NCBI RefSeq assembly: GCF_034190915.1
Contig: NW_026947507.1
Span: 31,734,001 to 31,798,000 of the forward strand
Direction of reading: 5' to 3'
Length of the DNA: 64,000 nt
Origin: Cavia porcellus
Lineage: Eukaryota > Chordata > Mammalia > Rodentia > Caviidae
The notes under the pieces were generated by a model. The model made no database searches. It saw nothing but the letters and a program-made list of their open reading frames with translations, and was not told the origin of the DNA. Made by a program: the position numbers and the translations under genes. Shown one piece after another: positions 11,855 through 23,610 of this stretch (the first letter of the stretch is position 1; each line of letters starts with the position of its first letter).

Positions 11855-14800
11855 TTACATTAGGGAAACTATTCGGTATTCATACATGCGAGATTGATTT
11901 ATTTCACTTATGAGTATGGTCTCAAGCTGCGCCCATTTATTGATAAATATCTCAATGCGATCCTTCTTTATAGCTGAATAATACTCCATTGTATAGAAAT
12001 ACCACAACTTTTTTATCCATTCCTCAGTTGATGGACACTTGGGTTGTTTCCAAGATCTGGCGATTACAAATTGTGCTGCTATAAACATAGGTGCACATAT
12101 ATCCCTGTGGTATGATGCTTTCAGTTCTTCTGGGAATATGCCTAGAAGTGGAATAGCTGGAATAAATGGGATTTCCAATCCCAACTTTTTGAGAAACCTC
12201 CAGACAGATCTCCACAAAGGCTGTACCAGTCTACACTCCCACCAACAGTGCAGGAGAGTTCCTTTTTCCCCACAGCCTCTCCAGCATTTGTTGTTGTTGG
12301 TTTTCTTGATCCTGGCCATTCTTTCAGGAGTGAGATGGTATCTCAGTGTGGTTTTAATTTGCATTTCTCTAATGACCAGTGATGATGAGCATTTTTTCAT
12401 GTGTTTATTTGCCATTTGCATTTCTTCATCTGAGAATTGCGTATTCATCTCAGATGCCCATTTTAGGATTGGATCTTTGAATTTTAGAGGTCTGAGTTTT
12501 TTTAATTCTTTATATGTTTTAGACAAGAGTCCCTTGTCTGAGAGAGAGTTCACTAAAATCTTTTCCCAGTTTGTGGGTTTTCTTTTCACTATGCTGGAGA
12601 TTTCTTTTGACATGCAGAAACTTTTTAATAAGAAGTGGTCCCAGTTATTGATTCTGGGAAGTATTTCCCGTGCGGTTTGAGTCCTGTTCATGAATTCTCT
12701 ACCTACTCCTATGTCTCCAAGGTTTCTACCCAATTTGTCTTCCAATAGATTTAGTGTTTCTGTTTTAATATTCAGATCTTTGACCCATTTAGATTTTAAT
12801 TTAGTACATGGTGATAGACATGGGTCTAGCTTTAGTTTTCGGCAAATGGAGAGCCAGTTTTTCCAGCACCATTTATTAAAGAGACTGTCGTTCTTCCAGT
12901 GAACCTGCTTGGCTCCTTTATCAAAGATAAGGTGGTTGAGTGTGTTTGTAGTTGTGGTTGTATCTTCTAATCTATTCCATTGATCTTCAGCTCTGTTTTG
13001 ATTCCAATACCATGTTGATTTTACTACGGTTGCTTTGTAGTATAATTTCAAGTCAGGGATTGTGATGCCTCCTGCTTTGTCTTTGCTGCTTAGAATTGCT
13101 TTTGCGATTCTAGGTCTCTTCTGGTTCCAGATGAAATTTAGGAGTGCTTTCTCTAGATCTATAAGGTATGTTGATGGTATTTCTATTGGGATTGCATTGA
13201 ATCTGTATAAGAGTTTTGGGAGAATGGCCATCTTCACAATGTTTGTTCTTCCTATCCATGAGCAAGGGATGTCTTTCCATTTTCTGAGATCATCTTCAAT
13301 TTCCTTTTTCAGTGTATTATAGTTTTCACTGTATAAGTCTTTCACTTCTTTCGTAAGAGTAATTCCTAAATATTTCATTTTTTTGCTTGCTAATGTGAAT
13401 AGTCTAGTTTCCCTTATTTCCCTCTCTGTGATTTTGTTGTTTGTGTATAGGAATGCTATTGATTTCTGAGTATTGATTTTGTATCCAGCCACATTACTGA
13501 ATTTATTTATTGTATCTAAGAGTCTTTCAATGGAGCTTAGGGGGTCTTCTATGTAGAGTATCATGTCATCTGCAAACAATGACAACTTAACTTCTTCTTT
13601 TCCTATCTTTAACCCTTTTATTTCTCTTTCTTGCCTAATTGCTCAGGCTAGTACTTCCAGTACTATATTAAATAGGAGTGGTGATAAAGGACATCCTTGT
13701 CTTGTGCCTGATTTTAAAGTAAAGGCTTTCAATTTTTGGCCATTTAGTATGATGCTGGCTGTTGGTTTGTCATAAATGGCCTTTATTATATTGAGGTAAA
13801 GACCATCTATTCCAATTTTCTGTAGAGTTTTTATCATGAATAAATGTTGGACCTTATCGAAGGCTTTTTCTGCATCTATAGAAATGATCATGTGATTCTT
13901 ATTTTTGGCTTTATTGATATGGTGGATTACATTTATTGATTTGCATATGTTGAACCATCCTTGCATTCCTGGGATGAATCCCACTTGGTCAGGGTGTATA
14001 ATCTTCTTGATGATTTGCTGCATCCTATTTGCCAATATTTTATTGAGGATTTTTGCTTCTGTGTTCATTAGGGAGATCGGTCTATAGTTCTCTTTTTTAG
14101 TTGGGTCTTTCTCAGGTTTTGGTACTAGAGTGATATTTGCTTCCAGGAATGACTTAGGAAGGATTGCTTCCCTTTCAATTTCATTGAATAGTTTGAGGAG
14201 TGTCGGCATTAGGTCTTCTTTGTATTTCTTGTAGAATTCTGCAGTGAATCCATCTGGGCCTGGGCTCTTCTTGGTGGGTAAAGACTTAATTACATTTTCA
14301 ATTTCAGTAACCGAGATTGGGTTATTCAACAATTTTACATCCTCTTGATCTAGCTTTGGCACTTCATATGCTTCTAAGAATCTGTCTATTTCTTCTGTGT
14401 TATCAAACTTTTGAGAGTAGAGGTTTTCGAAATAGGTGTTGATGATCTTCTGTATTTCTATTGGGTCTGTAGTGACTTCTCCTTTTTCATTTCTTATTGC
14501 ATGAATTTGAGCTTTTTCTTCCCTTTTTTTAATAAGGTTGGCTAGGGGCTTATCAATTTTATTTATTCTTTCAAAGAACCAACTCTTTGATTTGTTGATC
14601 CTTTGGATTGTTTTCTTAGTCTCTATTGCATTGATTTCTGCTCTGATTTTTATAATTTCCTCTCTTCTTTTGGCTTTGGGCTTGACTTCCTCTTCTTTTT
14701 CTAGCTGTTTGAGGTGTAGCATCAAGTTATTTATTTGTTTTCGTTCTGTTTTTCTGATGTGGGAACTCAGTGCAATAAATTTTCCTCTCAGGACGGCTTT

Positions 14801-15694
14801 CATTGCATCCCACAGATTCCGGTAAGTTGTATCTGCATTTTCATTTTCTTTTAGGTATTGTTTGATTTCTTCTTTAATTTCTTCTGTGACCCACTGATTA
14901 CTCAAGAGTGTGTTATTCAGTTTCCATGTGTTTGTGGGATTTTTGCAGTATCTTTTATCGTTAATTTCTAATTTCAGAGCGCTGTGATCCGATAACATGC
15001 AAGGGATGATTTCAGCTCTTTTGCACTTGTTTAAATATGTTCTGTGAGCTAATATATGGTCTATTTTAGAAAATGATCCATGTACTGCTGAGAAGAATGT
15101 GTATTCTGATGTTGTTGGGTGGAACATTCTGTATATGTCTGTCAAACCCATTTGTTCACAGGTATGATTCAGTTCTGTTATTTCTTTACTCATTTTCTGT
15201 CTGGTTGATCTGTCCCTTGGTGTCAATGGCATATTAAGGTCTCCTGTTACAATTGTGTTACTGATAATTTGAGTTTTCATTTCTGTTAATAATTGTTTTA
15301 TATAACTGGGCACTCTGGAGTTTGGTGCGTATATATTTAAGATAGTTATCTCTTCCTCTTGGAGTTTTCCCCTTACGAGTATGTAGTGACCTTCTTTATC
15401 CTTTATGGTCATTGTTGGTTTAAAGTTCATGTTGTCTGCAAACAGAATGGCTACTCCTGCCTTTTTTTGGATTCCTGCTGCATGAAGAATTGTTTTCCAT
15501 CCTTTGACTTTCAGTCTGTGAGTATCCTTCTGGGTTAGATGTGTTTCCTGTAAACAGCATATGGTTGGATCTTGTTTCTTGATCCATTCTGCTAGTCTGT
15601 TTCTTTTGGTTGGTGCATTGAGACCATTTACATTAATGGTTATTACTGTGAAATGTTGGTTAATTGTAGGAATCTTATCTCTCTGCTGTTGCAT
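11855..15694 (-). pseudogene. L1 ORF2 endonuclease/reverse transcriptase, one premature stop
   Basis: One continuous 1280-codon frame from ATG at 15694 to the stop at 11855, interrupted only by TGA at 13643-13645 (codon 684). Numbering runs about 7 residues ahead of human L1. The endonuclease motifs are all visible: INVNGLN (Asn21), CLQETHL (Glu50), TGDLNM (Asp/Asn near 150), SKIDHIL and LSDHSAL (His near 237). RT motifs: [36 protein letters not shown], then [10 protein letters not shown] with FADD at 707-710. The C-terminal Cys motif CWRGCG...LLHCWWEC is intact. The stop replaces a usual Arg (LARAIRQ) between RT motifs, just before the catalytic Asp pair, so a truncated product would keep the endonuclease but lack RT activity. 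This is the enzyme SINEs also depend on. Confidence 0.95.
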
Positions 15695-15713
15695 CTTTAT
15701 CTTTCTGTTCTGT

Positions 15714-16765
15714 TTAATTATTTGCTTTGCTTAGTGGTTTTTTCCTTTGTGTATCTAAACTGTCTTTCAATATTTTTTGCAGGGTTGGTTTGGTGTTCAT
15801 GAAGTTCTTCAGCTGTTCTTTGTCATGGAAGTATCGTATTTCACCATCGATTTTAAATGATAGTTTTGCAGGATATATCAGTCTAGGTTGGAAATCATTT
15901 TGCTTTAGGATCTGGAATACTTCACTCCATGCTCTTCTTGACTTTATTGTTTGTGATGAGAGGTCTGCTGTGATTCTGATAGGTTTTCCTTTATAAGTGA
16001 TCTGTCTTTTCTCTCTGACAGCTTTTAATAATCTATTCTTGTGTTGGATTTCTGGGATGGTGATTATTATATGTCTGGGTGTAGTTTTATTTTGGTTATG
16101 ACTGTTTGGAGTTCTATATGCTTCACTGATCCTGATGTCAGTTTCTGATCTCATGCTTGGGAAGTTTTCAGCTATTGCTTCTCTAAATATCCTCTTGATA
16201 TCCTTTATGTTGTCTCCTTCTTTTTCATTAATCCCTATCATTCTTATGTTATTCTTCTTTGCATCATCTTGCAGTTGTTGAATTGTTGTTTCCTGATTCC
16301 TTGTTATTTTTAAAAGATCTTTTCTTTCCTGTTCACTAGCTGCAATCCTGTCTTCAAGGTCTGAAATTCTATCTTCACTTTCATTAAGGCGGTTTTTACA
16401 ACTTTCAGTGGAGTTTTTATTTCCTGTATATCTCTGTGCATCTGCATTATGTATTCTGTTTGTTTCTTATATTGCTCGTCTAGGGATTCTATCTTTTTGT
16501 TTAGTTCCTCCAATTTTTTATCTGTGTTTTCTTTAGATATATTTAGAATCTCTTTCATTTCTTTTATCATTTCTTCTTTTATCTGGGATATTATTTCGAG
16601 TTTGAATTTCTTTAAAGCTTCCTGGAGTTGCTTGTCAACTTCAGTAGCTATTGTGTCTGATATATGAGGAGGATGGGATATATTTTCTTCTAAATACATT
16701 CCTCCTAGGGTTTCCTGAGATGGGCTGGAGGTTTGAGGTTGTAATTTGGTCTTTTGTTTTGTCAT
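15714..16765 (-). pseudogene. L1 ORF1 RNA-binding protein, one single-base frameshift
   Basis: ORF1p forms coiled-coil trimers that bind L1 RNA. From ATG at 16765 the first frame gives a low-complexity N-terminus and a heptad-rich coiled coil (residues about 45-115). An A run on the sense strand (plus-strand T at 16414-16418) has one base fewer than the family pattern, which shifts the frame and gives a stop at 16310. The correct frame resumes beyond it through KITRNQE and continues to 15714. The RRM (IGINEKEG ... AIAENFP ... TPRHIIITIPE) and the C-terminal domain (KGKPIRITADLSSQTIKSRR ... FQPRLIYPAKLSF) are otherwise intact. Without the shift it would be about 350 residues, a normal ORF1p length. 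ORF2 starts 19 bp past its stop. Confidence 0.93.
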
Positions 16766-17761
16766 TTTCCTATATTTCTGTGTTGCAAGTGTTATTTGAA
16801 AGCTTCCTCAGGATCTGTTGAAAATCCCCTTCTATGTTTGCAGCTACTGAGACTCTGGCACCACTCTACCCCAAGCCATTGGGCCTGCAGAACCAATGGC
16901 CCTCCTCTGCTTGTTCAGAACTCCGCAGTTCCAGACAAGCTGGGCCTCAGGGACACTGTGCGCCCACCTGCCCCTTGGTAGATCCACAGCTCTTCAATCG
17001 CAGGCGGGTTAGGGTGCTCACCACAGGCTGCAGTGCCTCAGGAGCCTGTGATCCCTCCCTGCTTGCAGAGATATCCACAGTCCTCCAGACAAAGGAAGGG
17101 CCTTCTGCGGGCACTCCGGATCCGCCCAGCTCCTCCTCTGCATGCAGATGGCTAGGCGCGGCTGGGCTCAGGGGATAGTGTAGGCCCGCCCACCCGGTGA
17201 GCTCTGCAGACCTCCAGGTGTAGCCAGGATGGGGAGGCGGCTGTAGTGGCCTCTAACCCAGTGCTCCACTTCACTGCACCCAGAAGCCTGGGGGGTCCGG
17301 AACAGTCTGAGATTTGGGCAGACTGTGCTGGCCACTCACCACAGGCCGAGGTGCCTCAGGAACCTGGGATCCCTCCCTGCTTGCAGAAATATTCACTCCT
17401 CCAGACAAAGGAAGGGGCTTCTTCAGGCACTCCGGATCCGCCCAGCTCCTCCTCTGCACGCAGATGGCTAGGCGCGGCTGGGCTCGGGGGATAGTGTAGG
17501 CCCACCCACCCGGTGAGCTCCGCAGACCTCCAGGTGTAGCCGGGATGGGGAGGCGGCTGTAGTGGCGTCTAACCCACTGCTCCACTTCACTGCACCCAGA
17601 AGCCTGGGGGTCCGGAACAGTCTGAGATTTGGGCAGACTGTGCTGGCCACTCACCACAGGTGGAGGTGCCTCAGGAACCTGGGATCCCTCCCTGCTTGCA
17701 GAAATATTCACTCCTCCAGACAAAGGAAGGGGCTTCTGCAGGTACTCCGGATCCGCCCAGC
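16766..17761 (-). promoter_or_regulatory. 5' UTR / monomeric promoter of the young L1
   Basis: GC- and CpG-rich, unlike the AT-rich surroundings. Tandem monomers occupy 17113-17761. The proximal part (about 16840-17112) contains a diverged partial monomer: 17025-17112 matches the end of each full monomer. Murine L1s are known to carry promoter activity in tandem 5' monomers, each additional unit strengthening transcription; I infer the same role here from structure. No TATA box seen. Confidence 0.85.
17113..17761 (-). repeat. two full ~315-bp L1 promoter monomers plus a partial
   Basis: The unit starting ACTCCGGATCCGCCCAGC begins at 17113, 17429 and 17744, giving units of 316 and 315 bp and an 18-bp truncated third. 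By eye the two full units differ at about a dozen positions (about 96% identical). The element ends inside a unit, as expected when reverse transcription stops or transcription starts within an array. Confidence 0.95.
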
Positions 17762-18677
17762 TAATTTTTTATTCTTTTTTTTGCCAAGCTTTAATGTGAA
17801 TGGAGTAATATTCCTGTTTTACTGATTTTAAGGTTACAAAGGTACCTTTTGCTGGGCTAATGAAATAACGATAGAGCTTCTGTGTATCAGCACAGAGGCG
17901 TACGAAACATCACTCTGCATGAATGTTCCTTCCTGTGCCATGAGAACACCATGAACCTTGTCATCCTATGAGGATCCATATCTCAACAAAATCAGGACCA
18001 GAACCAGCACAGCGGACCCACAGATCCCATGAATGAGAACAAATATTTGTACTTGTGACTCACATGAATTTTTATCATTATGACAGGGGAAAATGCGCTA
18101 TTTAGAAGGATATAAAGCTATTGTAGGGAATAATATTCAAAGAAAAATAAAAGGAGCTACTGATTTTGAAGTTGTAATTAAGTTGATAATACGGATAAGA
18201 TCATCCAAGCAATTTATAACAGAGAAGTCCAAAGGTAGAAATAATCTGAAGAGCAGAAACAACAGATGTGTGAGCTGGGAAAAGGATTCAGACTGCGGCA
18301 TGAGAATGAATAGTCAGAGTTTTAAAAAGGCACCAAGAAAATATCATGTAATGAAAAAGAAAGAATGCCAGTATCTCAACAGAGTGTTGTGAATTAGGTC
18401 AAGAATTACAAAGGGTTCAGCTGAAAAAAGGCACTGTAGCAACGGTAAAGGCCTGTGTTACAGCATTTCTAATGGGCTTAATGCAGCCTGTACCCTTAAT
18501 AATGCTTATTGAATTAGCGAAATTTTTAGTTTTTAAAATTTTAAAGTGAAAAAGAATAAAAACTATGATATAGAATTTCAAAACAAAATAATTAAAGATG
18601 AATAATATTAGCAATTTTCAAATGAGTGTTTTTGTTTTGTTTTAGTTACACACAAACACCCAGAAATGTGCACGCAT

Positions 18678-18711
<34 letters not shown>

Positions 18712-20098
18712 CTAGCATTTATTTAGCTTTTTGTACAGTTAAACTCCTATATTATGTGACTTCAAAACAGTGTTATATGCCTCAAAATACTACTTGATTT
18801 TTTAATTATATAAGGTAGTGATTTATGGTAGAAATCGAACTCAAAAATTTTGAAAGAAAATTTAATGTTTGTTTAGGAAATACATCTATTACCTTTCACT
18901 ACAACTCAAAATGGCCCTAAATCGGTACATTTCAATATTAGAAAAATATTTTTAGAAGATTATTTAAAATGAAAATACGTATAAGTTGACAGAGTTACAT
19001 ATTATATGTATGTGCTCTTTTAATTTGTTAGAATATGAAACAGTTAAACATGCTCGGTCAGAACACCAAAGAAGAATACTATATGCATAAAATGTGCTGG
19101 ATTGATTGCCTTTCAAGGAATACAGATTCATTACCTTTTGTAAGCCATATCATAAAAGAAAGATTTTTATTAGGAAACCTAATGGTACTTTCCTAGGCAA
19201 ATATCCTATATGATAAAATACTAAATATTTTGTTTAACAGTTTGCCATCCAAAATGTCCTGCAATGCATAATTTTTGTCATGTTGCAAAGCTTTCAGAAA
19301 GCAAGGTGAAAAAGATTGTTGTTATTTATTTTACTGAACTGAAAAATACAAATATTACATTTATGGTCCAGAAAGATTCTGTGAACAGTATCTCCAAAGA
19401 TAGTTTATTACTAATATTACTGTTCTAGTATTCCTGAAGCATACTATTTATAACTAAATTTAAGAAAAACTGTTAATTTGAATGGACTCTGTGTGAATAT
19501 AGTGATTATGAAGTGAACGTTTTTTAGGATGAGCATAAGAGTTAACTATGAAAAAGCTTCCCCATATTTTCAAGGTTCCCACAAGATTATTTTGTAGGTT
19601 GAAAGTTTCAGCATAAATGATAAAAACCATTTTCCTTTCAGGAAAATTAAGTTTCTGTTTCATTCCAGAAAAGTGGAAAAAACTCTGTATTGACCTTGAT
19701 TAAAAGTTGTGGTTGAGTGAGTTTCCTTGCTGAAATAACTGCTTGGTGCTGTTGTGATTGGATGTTATCAGTTGAATGCCTCATTTGGGTTCATTGATGT
19801 TTTCTGTTCTCTTTGTACAGCAGTGATCAGTCCCCATAACATCCTGATTGCTTGCCATTAGTATACAGGTTCTTCCTCCCTGTGTTTTTCCGTTCCTACC
19901 AGTCTTAATGTAAATCAGTGAGTTGGCAATTAAATCCGCTTATGCTAGTCAAATTGCTCCTGTAGTCATGTAATTTGAATATTAAATAAAATAGTTAAAT
20001 GTGCATTGAGAAAAACATGGTAACCATGCACATTAAATTTAATAATTTGGAAAACTTAATACATAATTTAAAATTAGACATATACTACTAGGCCACTC
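17762..20098. other. non-repetitive AT-rich DNA with one microsatellite
   Basis: No gene recognised. The only repeat noted is the CA run at 18679-18709. A 99-codon frame at 18093-18392 is Lys/Arg/Asn-rich AT-driven sequence without a recognisable domain. Confidence 0.5.
18679..18709. repeat. (CA)n microsatellite
   Basis: About 15 CA units, seen directly. Confidence 0.95.
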
Positions 20099-20245
20099 AA
20101 TACAAATACGTCATGAGAAATCTAAAATTCAAAGGAATTTTACAGTAAGGATGACCTTTAGATATGTATTAGATAACTCAAATAATACAAATAAATCATG
20201 AGAAATCTAAAATTCAAAGGAATTTTACAATTAGGGTCACCTTTA
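20099..20245. repeat. local tandem duplication, 85-bp period
   Basis: A block of about 60 bp (TACAAATACGTCATGAGAAA ... to CACCTTTA) at 20101-20160 recurs at 20186-20245 with few differences, so an 85-bp unit was duplicated in place. No similarity to a named element noticed. Confidence 0.85.
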
Positions 20246-21200
20246 GAGAGCTTTATATTCTTGCTCCACTTTTAGGATTCACAAACCAGAAATCATAGGA
20301 ATTACCTCGTGGCTGTGGTTTATGCAACAGAGACAGCTGGAGAATCTGATCAAGTTTATATAATAAGAGCTTTGATGAAACAATCTAATGTATGTATAAA
20401 TATCTCTTTTTATGAATTCCTATTTTAAGTATCTTGAATAATAAACTCACTTCAAGCTTCTTTCGCATTACATAATTACATTACACTGCTTTGTAATGTT
20501 GTCTAGATATGCAAAAGTCTCCCTTCCAAGATTCTTACCTTAGGTCCTTATTCTTCCTTATAACTTGATTCTTCATTTGGGCCACGTTTTCCTGGTGGTC
20601 ACTTGTGTTAATGTGACCGTGCTCAGCTATAACCCTACCTTGCACTGTAGCTAAAGCAGACTTATGCCTGAATGAGTGAGAATCTATTAAGATGCAGACA
20701 CAGCTGGAGGGTCACATCAGGCTAGCAATCTAGAACTTGGCATATAGCAACACTTAAAAAATGCTGATTGAAATAAATGTCCCTAAATGTCACAGCTAGA
20801 TAGCAAATTTACTCATAATTGATTTTTCTATGGAAACATAACTGCTTCTATACTTTTATTTTAAGCTTTGTATTGTGTGAATATTTTTTCCCACAATCAT
20901 GGATTAAACAAACATTGATAAATTCCTAGAATTACCTCTATATTGTTTGTCTTAATGATTTATATATTTTATAAATAGTTGTTATTTCTGATATTATGAT
21001 TCTAATTACAAAGTAAGCAAAGGAATATTCTGAATAACAGAACCAGATTTCAAATCAGAACACATCTCATTGCTGTCTATGTCTAGAAAAATCTGGTCCC
21101 CGTATGCCCAGCAATGGCCCAAGATGCAAAGCATCACAAAACAGAGAGGCAAATCATGATGAATAAAATATCAGAACATGTTCGGCAAACCTGTCATTCT
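20246..21200. other. mostly non-repetitive; possible short L2/MIR 3' end
   Basis: Around 20735-20785 (TTGGCATATAGCAACACTTA then AATAAATG) looks like a decayed L2 or MIR 3' end in plus orientation, low confidence. Otherwise nothing recognised. Confidence 0.4.
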
Positions 21201-21216
21201 CCAGCAGCATGTATTT

Positions 21217-21590
21217 TTTTGTTTTGTTTTTAAAATTTGACTTAAGTAAAGACTAAAAAAAACAGAAAATAGGCAGAAATAATACATACATTCAGAGAAA
21301 AAAATGAACAGTAAGAAATCACTAGTTGATGTTTACATATTGTTGTTTTACAAATAGTTGTTCAAGATACAAAAATGGAACAAAAAGTTCTGTCCAACTG
21401 TCCCACAAAAACTCAGTAACATGGTTTTCAATCCTATACACTTAAACATACATGCAGCTATCCATAGCTTCATTTATGTTTAGATTAAACAAACTAAAGC
21501 AGGTTAAAATCACTCTGAACAAAGAATAATAATATTGCTGCATTTCACATCATGACACTCCATGATCAGCACTGGGTACTGTAGTGTCTT
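21217..21590 (-). repeat. second copy of the L1 3'-terminal sequence
   Basis: Roughly 370 bp duplicates 21591-21990 next to it: AACAGTAAGAAATCACTAG occurs in both, as does the CCAGTGCTGATC block. Each copy has its own T-rich (sense poly(A)) end. Both lie inside the same target-site duplication. Either a truncated L1 landed in the first element's poly(A) tail or the tandem existed in the source RNA. Confidence 0.8.
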
Positions 21591-22446
21591 TTTTTTAAAA
21601 AAAAATTTAATTTAAAAAAAAAGATTGAACAAAAATCAGGTAGAAATAATACATAATTTCAAAGAAAAAAATAAACAGTAAGAAATCACTAGGTGATTAT
21701 TACAGATTGTCTTCTTACAAATAGTTATTCAAGACACTAAAGTGGAGCTTATAAAGTGGGGATTCAAACAGTGAGATTGCAACCAGTTCTGTTCAACTAT
21801 CCAACAAAAGCTTAGAAATATGGTTATCAATCCTGTATGTGTAAACATACATGTAGTTATCCATCTCTTCAATTATGTTGAGATTGAATAAACCCAAGCA
21901 GGCTAATATCACTCTGAACAAAGAATAATACTATTGCTGGGTTTCATATTATGACACTCCAGGATCAGCACTGGGTATTTTAGTATCTCTTTTTCTTCAA
22001 AGTATTTGTTCATTTCATCATGTGTCATATGATCAGTTCTCATAAATTGTTTACAGATTCTACACATGCATGAGTCTTAACATGTATTTCTATTCTTTCT
22101 ATATTAGAGGGAGAAACAAAACAAAGCAAGGCAAAACAAAACATATTCCTATAAATATATGAAATGGAATAAACATATAAGACCATTGTATGAATTGTTC
22201 TACCATAGTTCCTGTGTTGTCTCTTGTTATCTCCAATAGAATTGGCTATATCATGACATAGTATAATTGAATATGTCAGTACATAACAGTATTAATAAAA
22301 ACACAACTTTGTATATAGTATAGAACTTCAAAAACTGGCAGTTATCAAACCAGAATGTGTATCGCTGAGTCTTGTCCTCTTCAGTGTAGTTACCTATACT
22401 CTCAGACTTCATACAAGCAATCAATCACATCAGTTTTGAATAAAAT
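21591..22446 (-). other. 3' UTR of the ORF2-less L1
   Basis: Aligns with the young L1 3' UTR and with the plus-strand element at 33.4-33.75 kb. It begins on the sense strand at the ORF2 junction with ATTTTATT, matching plus-strand position about 33402 of the sister element. Confidence 0.8.
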
Positions 22447-22539
22447 CTTCTCTGCCTCATTTCTGTTATGCTCTTTTTTTGCCATCAGTTGTCTGCTTAT
22501 CTTCTTCATTCTGTTTTCTGCTCCATTCATTGAGGCCTC

Positions 22540-23610
22540 TCTACCACTGTTCCTGGAATCCTAGTACTTTTCTCTCTCTCTAGAATGCCCTGGAATATTC
22601 TCTGTAGAGTTGGATTGGTGGTTGCAAATTTCCCAAGTTCCTCTTTGTCTTGGAAGCATCTTGTTTCTCCATTAATTTCTAGAGACAGCTTAGCAGGGTA
22701 TATCAATCTGGGATGGAGGTTATTTTCTTTCAGGGCTTGGAATATTTTGCTCCAGGCTCTTCTTGACTTAATGGCTTGTGTCGAGAAGACTGCAGTGATT
22801 CTGATGGGCCTTCCTTTATAGGTGATCTATTTCTTGTCTCTAACAGCTTTTACTATTCTGTTCTTATATTGAATTTCTGGGATCTTGATTATTATATGCC
22901 TGGGTGAAGCTTTGTTTTGGTTGTAGGTAGCTGGAGTTCCGTATGCCTCATATATCAGAATATCATTTCTTTTTCCTATGTTTGGGCAGTTTTCCTTAAT
23001 TATTTCTGTGAAAAACCTTTGTAGTTCCTGTGTTTATATTCCAGCTTTTTCATTTACATTCTTTATTCTCAAGTTATAGATCCTTTTGTCATCTTCTAAC
23101 TTTTGTATTGTTACTGCTTGTTTCCTTGTTATTTTTAAAAAGTTTTTCCTTTCATACTCCCACATTGCAAAATTGTCCTCCAGTTTGGATAATCTATCCT
23201 TGTTTCTTTCAAGTTGATTTGCCATCTTTCCATAGAGTTTTTAATTTCCTGGTAATCTCTTTGAATCTGCTTCATGTATTCTATATTTTTTTATATTCTT
23301 CACCAAATGGTTGTCTCCTGTGTTTGAGTTCCTCCCTTATTCCTTCTGTGTCTGCTTGAGGGGTGCTTAGTATCTCTTTTATTAATTTTCTTATATTTTG
23401 AAATATTTGGCTAAATATATCACTTTTGAACTCATCTATGAGGTCCCGAAGATATCTCTTTATGTCTACTGGTGCCGTGTCTGATATTGCACGTTTGCTG
23501 TTCTCATTCTCCTTTGTATTTACCTGTCCTGGATCAATGTTCTCAGGGTTGGGACCTCAGGACTTTTTGTTGTTGCTTCCTCTTCCTATCTTTTTTTGCT
23601 TCTTCCAGGA
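22540..23610 (-). pseudogene. decayed ORF1 of the ORF2-less L1
   Basis: Same protein family as the young ORF1 (coiled coil, RRM, C-terminal domain). The longest readable piece, 23034-23225, is the end of the coiled coil and start of the RRM (NQLERNKDRLSKLED ... LKITRKQAVTIQKLEDD). A stop follows directly at the residue where the sister element reads AGINTNETQ. The C-terminal domain is recognisable between 22590 and 23000 in shifted frames. Near the end the sense DNA for GTVAERP-like residues (about 22535-22560) matches the plus-strand element at 32580-32610 and is missing from the young L1. Multiple frameshifts; non-functional. Confidence 0.8.

Larger units (their letters stand above)
10790..17761 (-). 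mobile_element. young, structurally full-length L1 with monomeric promoter
   Basis: A 6.97-kb minus-strand L1 with all parts in order: monomeric 5' UTR (16766-17761), ORF1 (15714-16765), 19-bp inter-ORF gap, ORF2 (11855-15694), 3' UTR (about 10800-11854) and a short poly(A) tail (T run at 10790-10799). I see only one frameshift in ORF1 and one stop codon in ORF2, so it inserted far more recently than any other L1 here. A convincing target-site duplication was not found: both flanks begin TAATTT and are T-rich but differ at several positions. Confidence 0.95.

Noticed and set aside
12039..12680. 213-codon plus-strand frame
   Set aside because: It is the antisense shadow of the L1 ORF2 C-terminus.
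13585..13645. Frameshift splitting ORF2 of the young L1
   Set aside because: The two halves are in the same frame; the break is a single stop codon at 13643-13645.
10770..17790. Target-site duplication of the young L1
   Set aside because: Both flanks start TAATTT and are T-rich, but four or five mismatches in about 20 bp are too many for such a young insertion.
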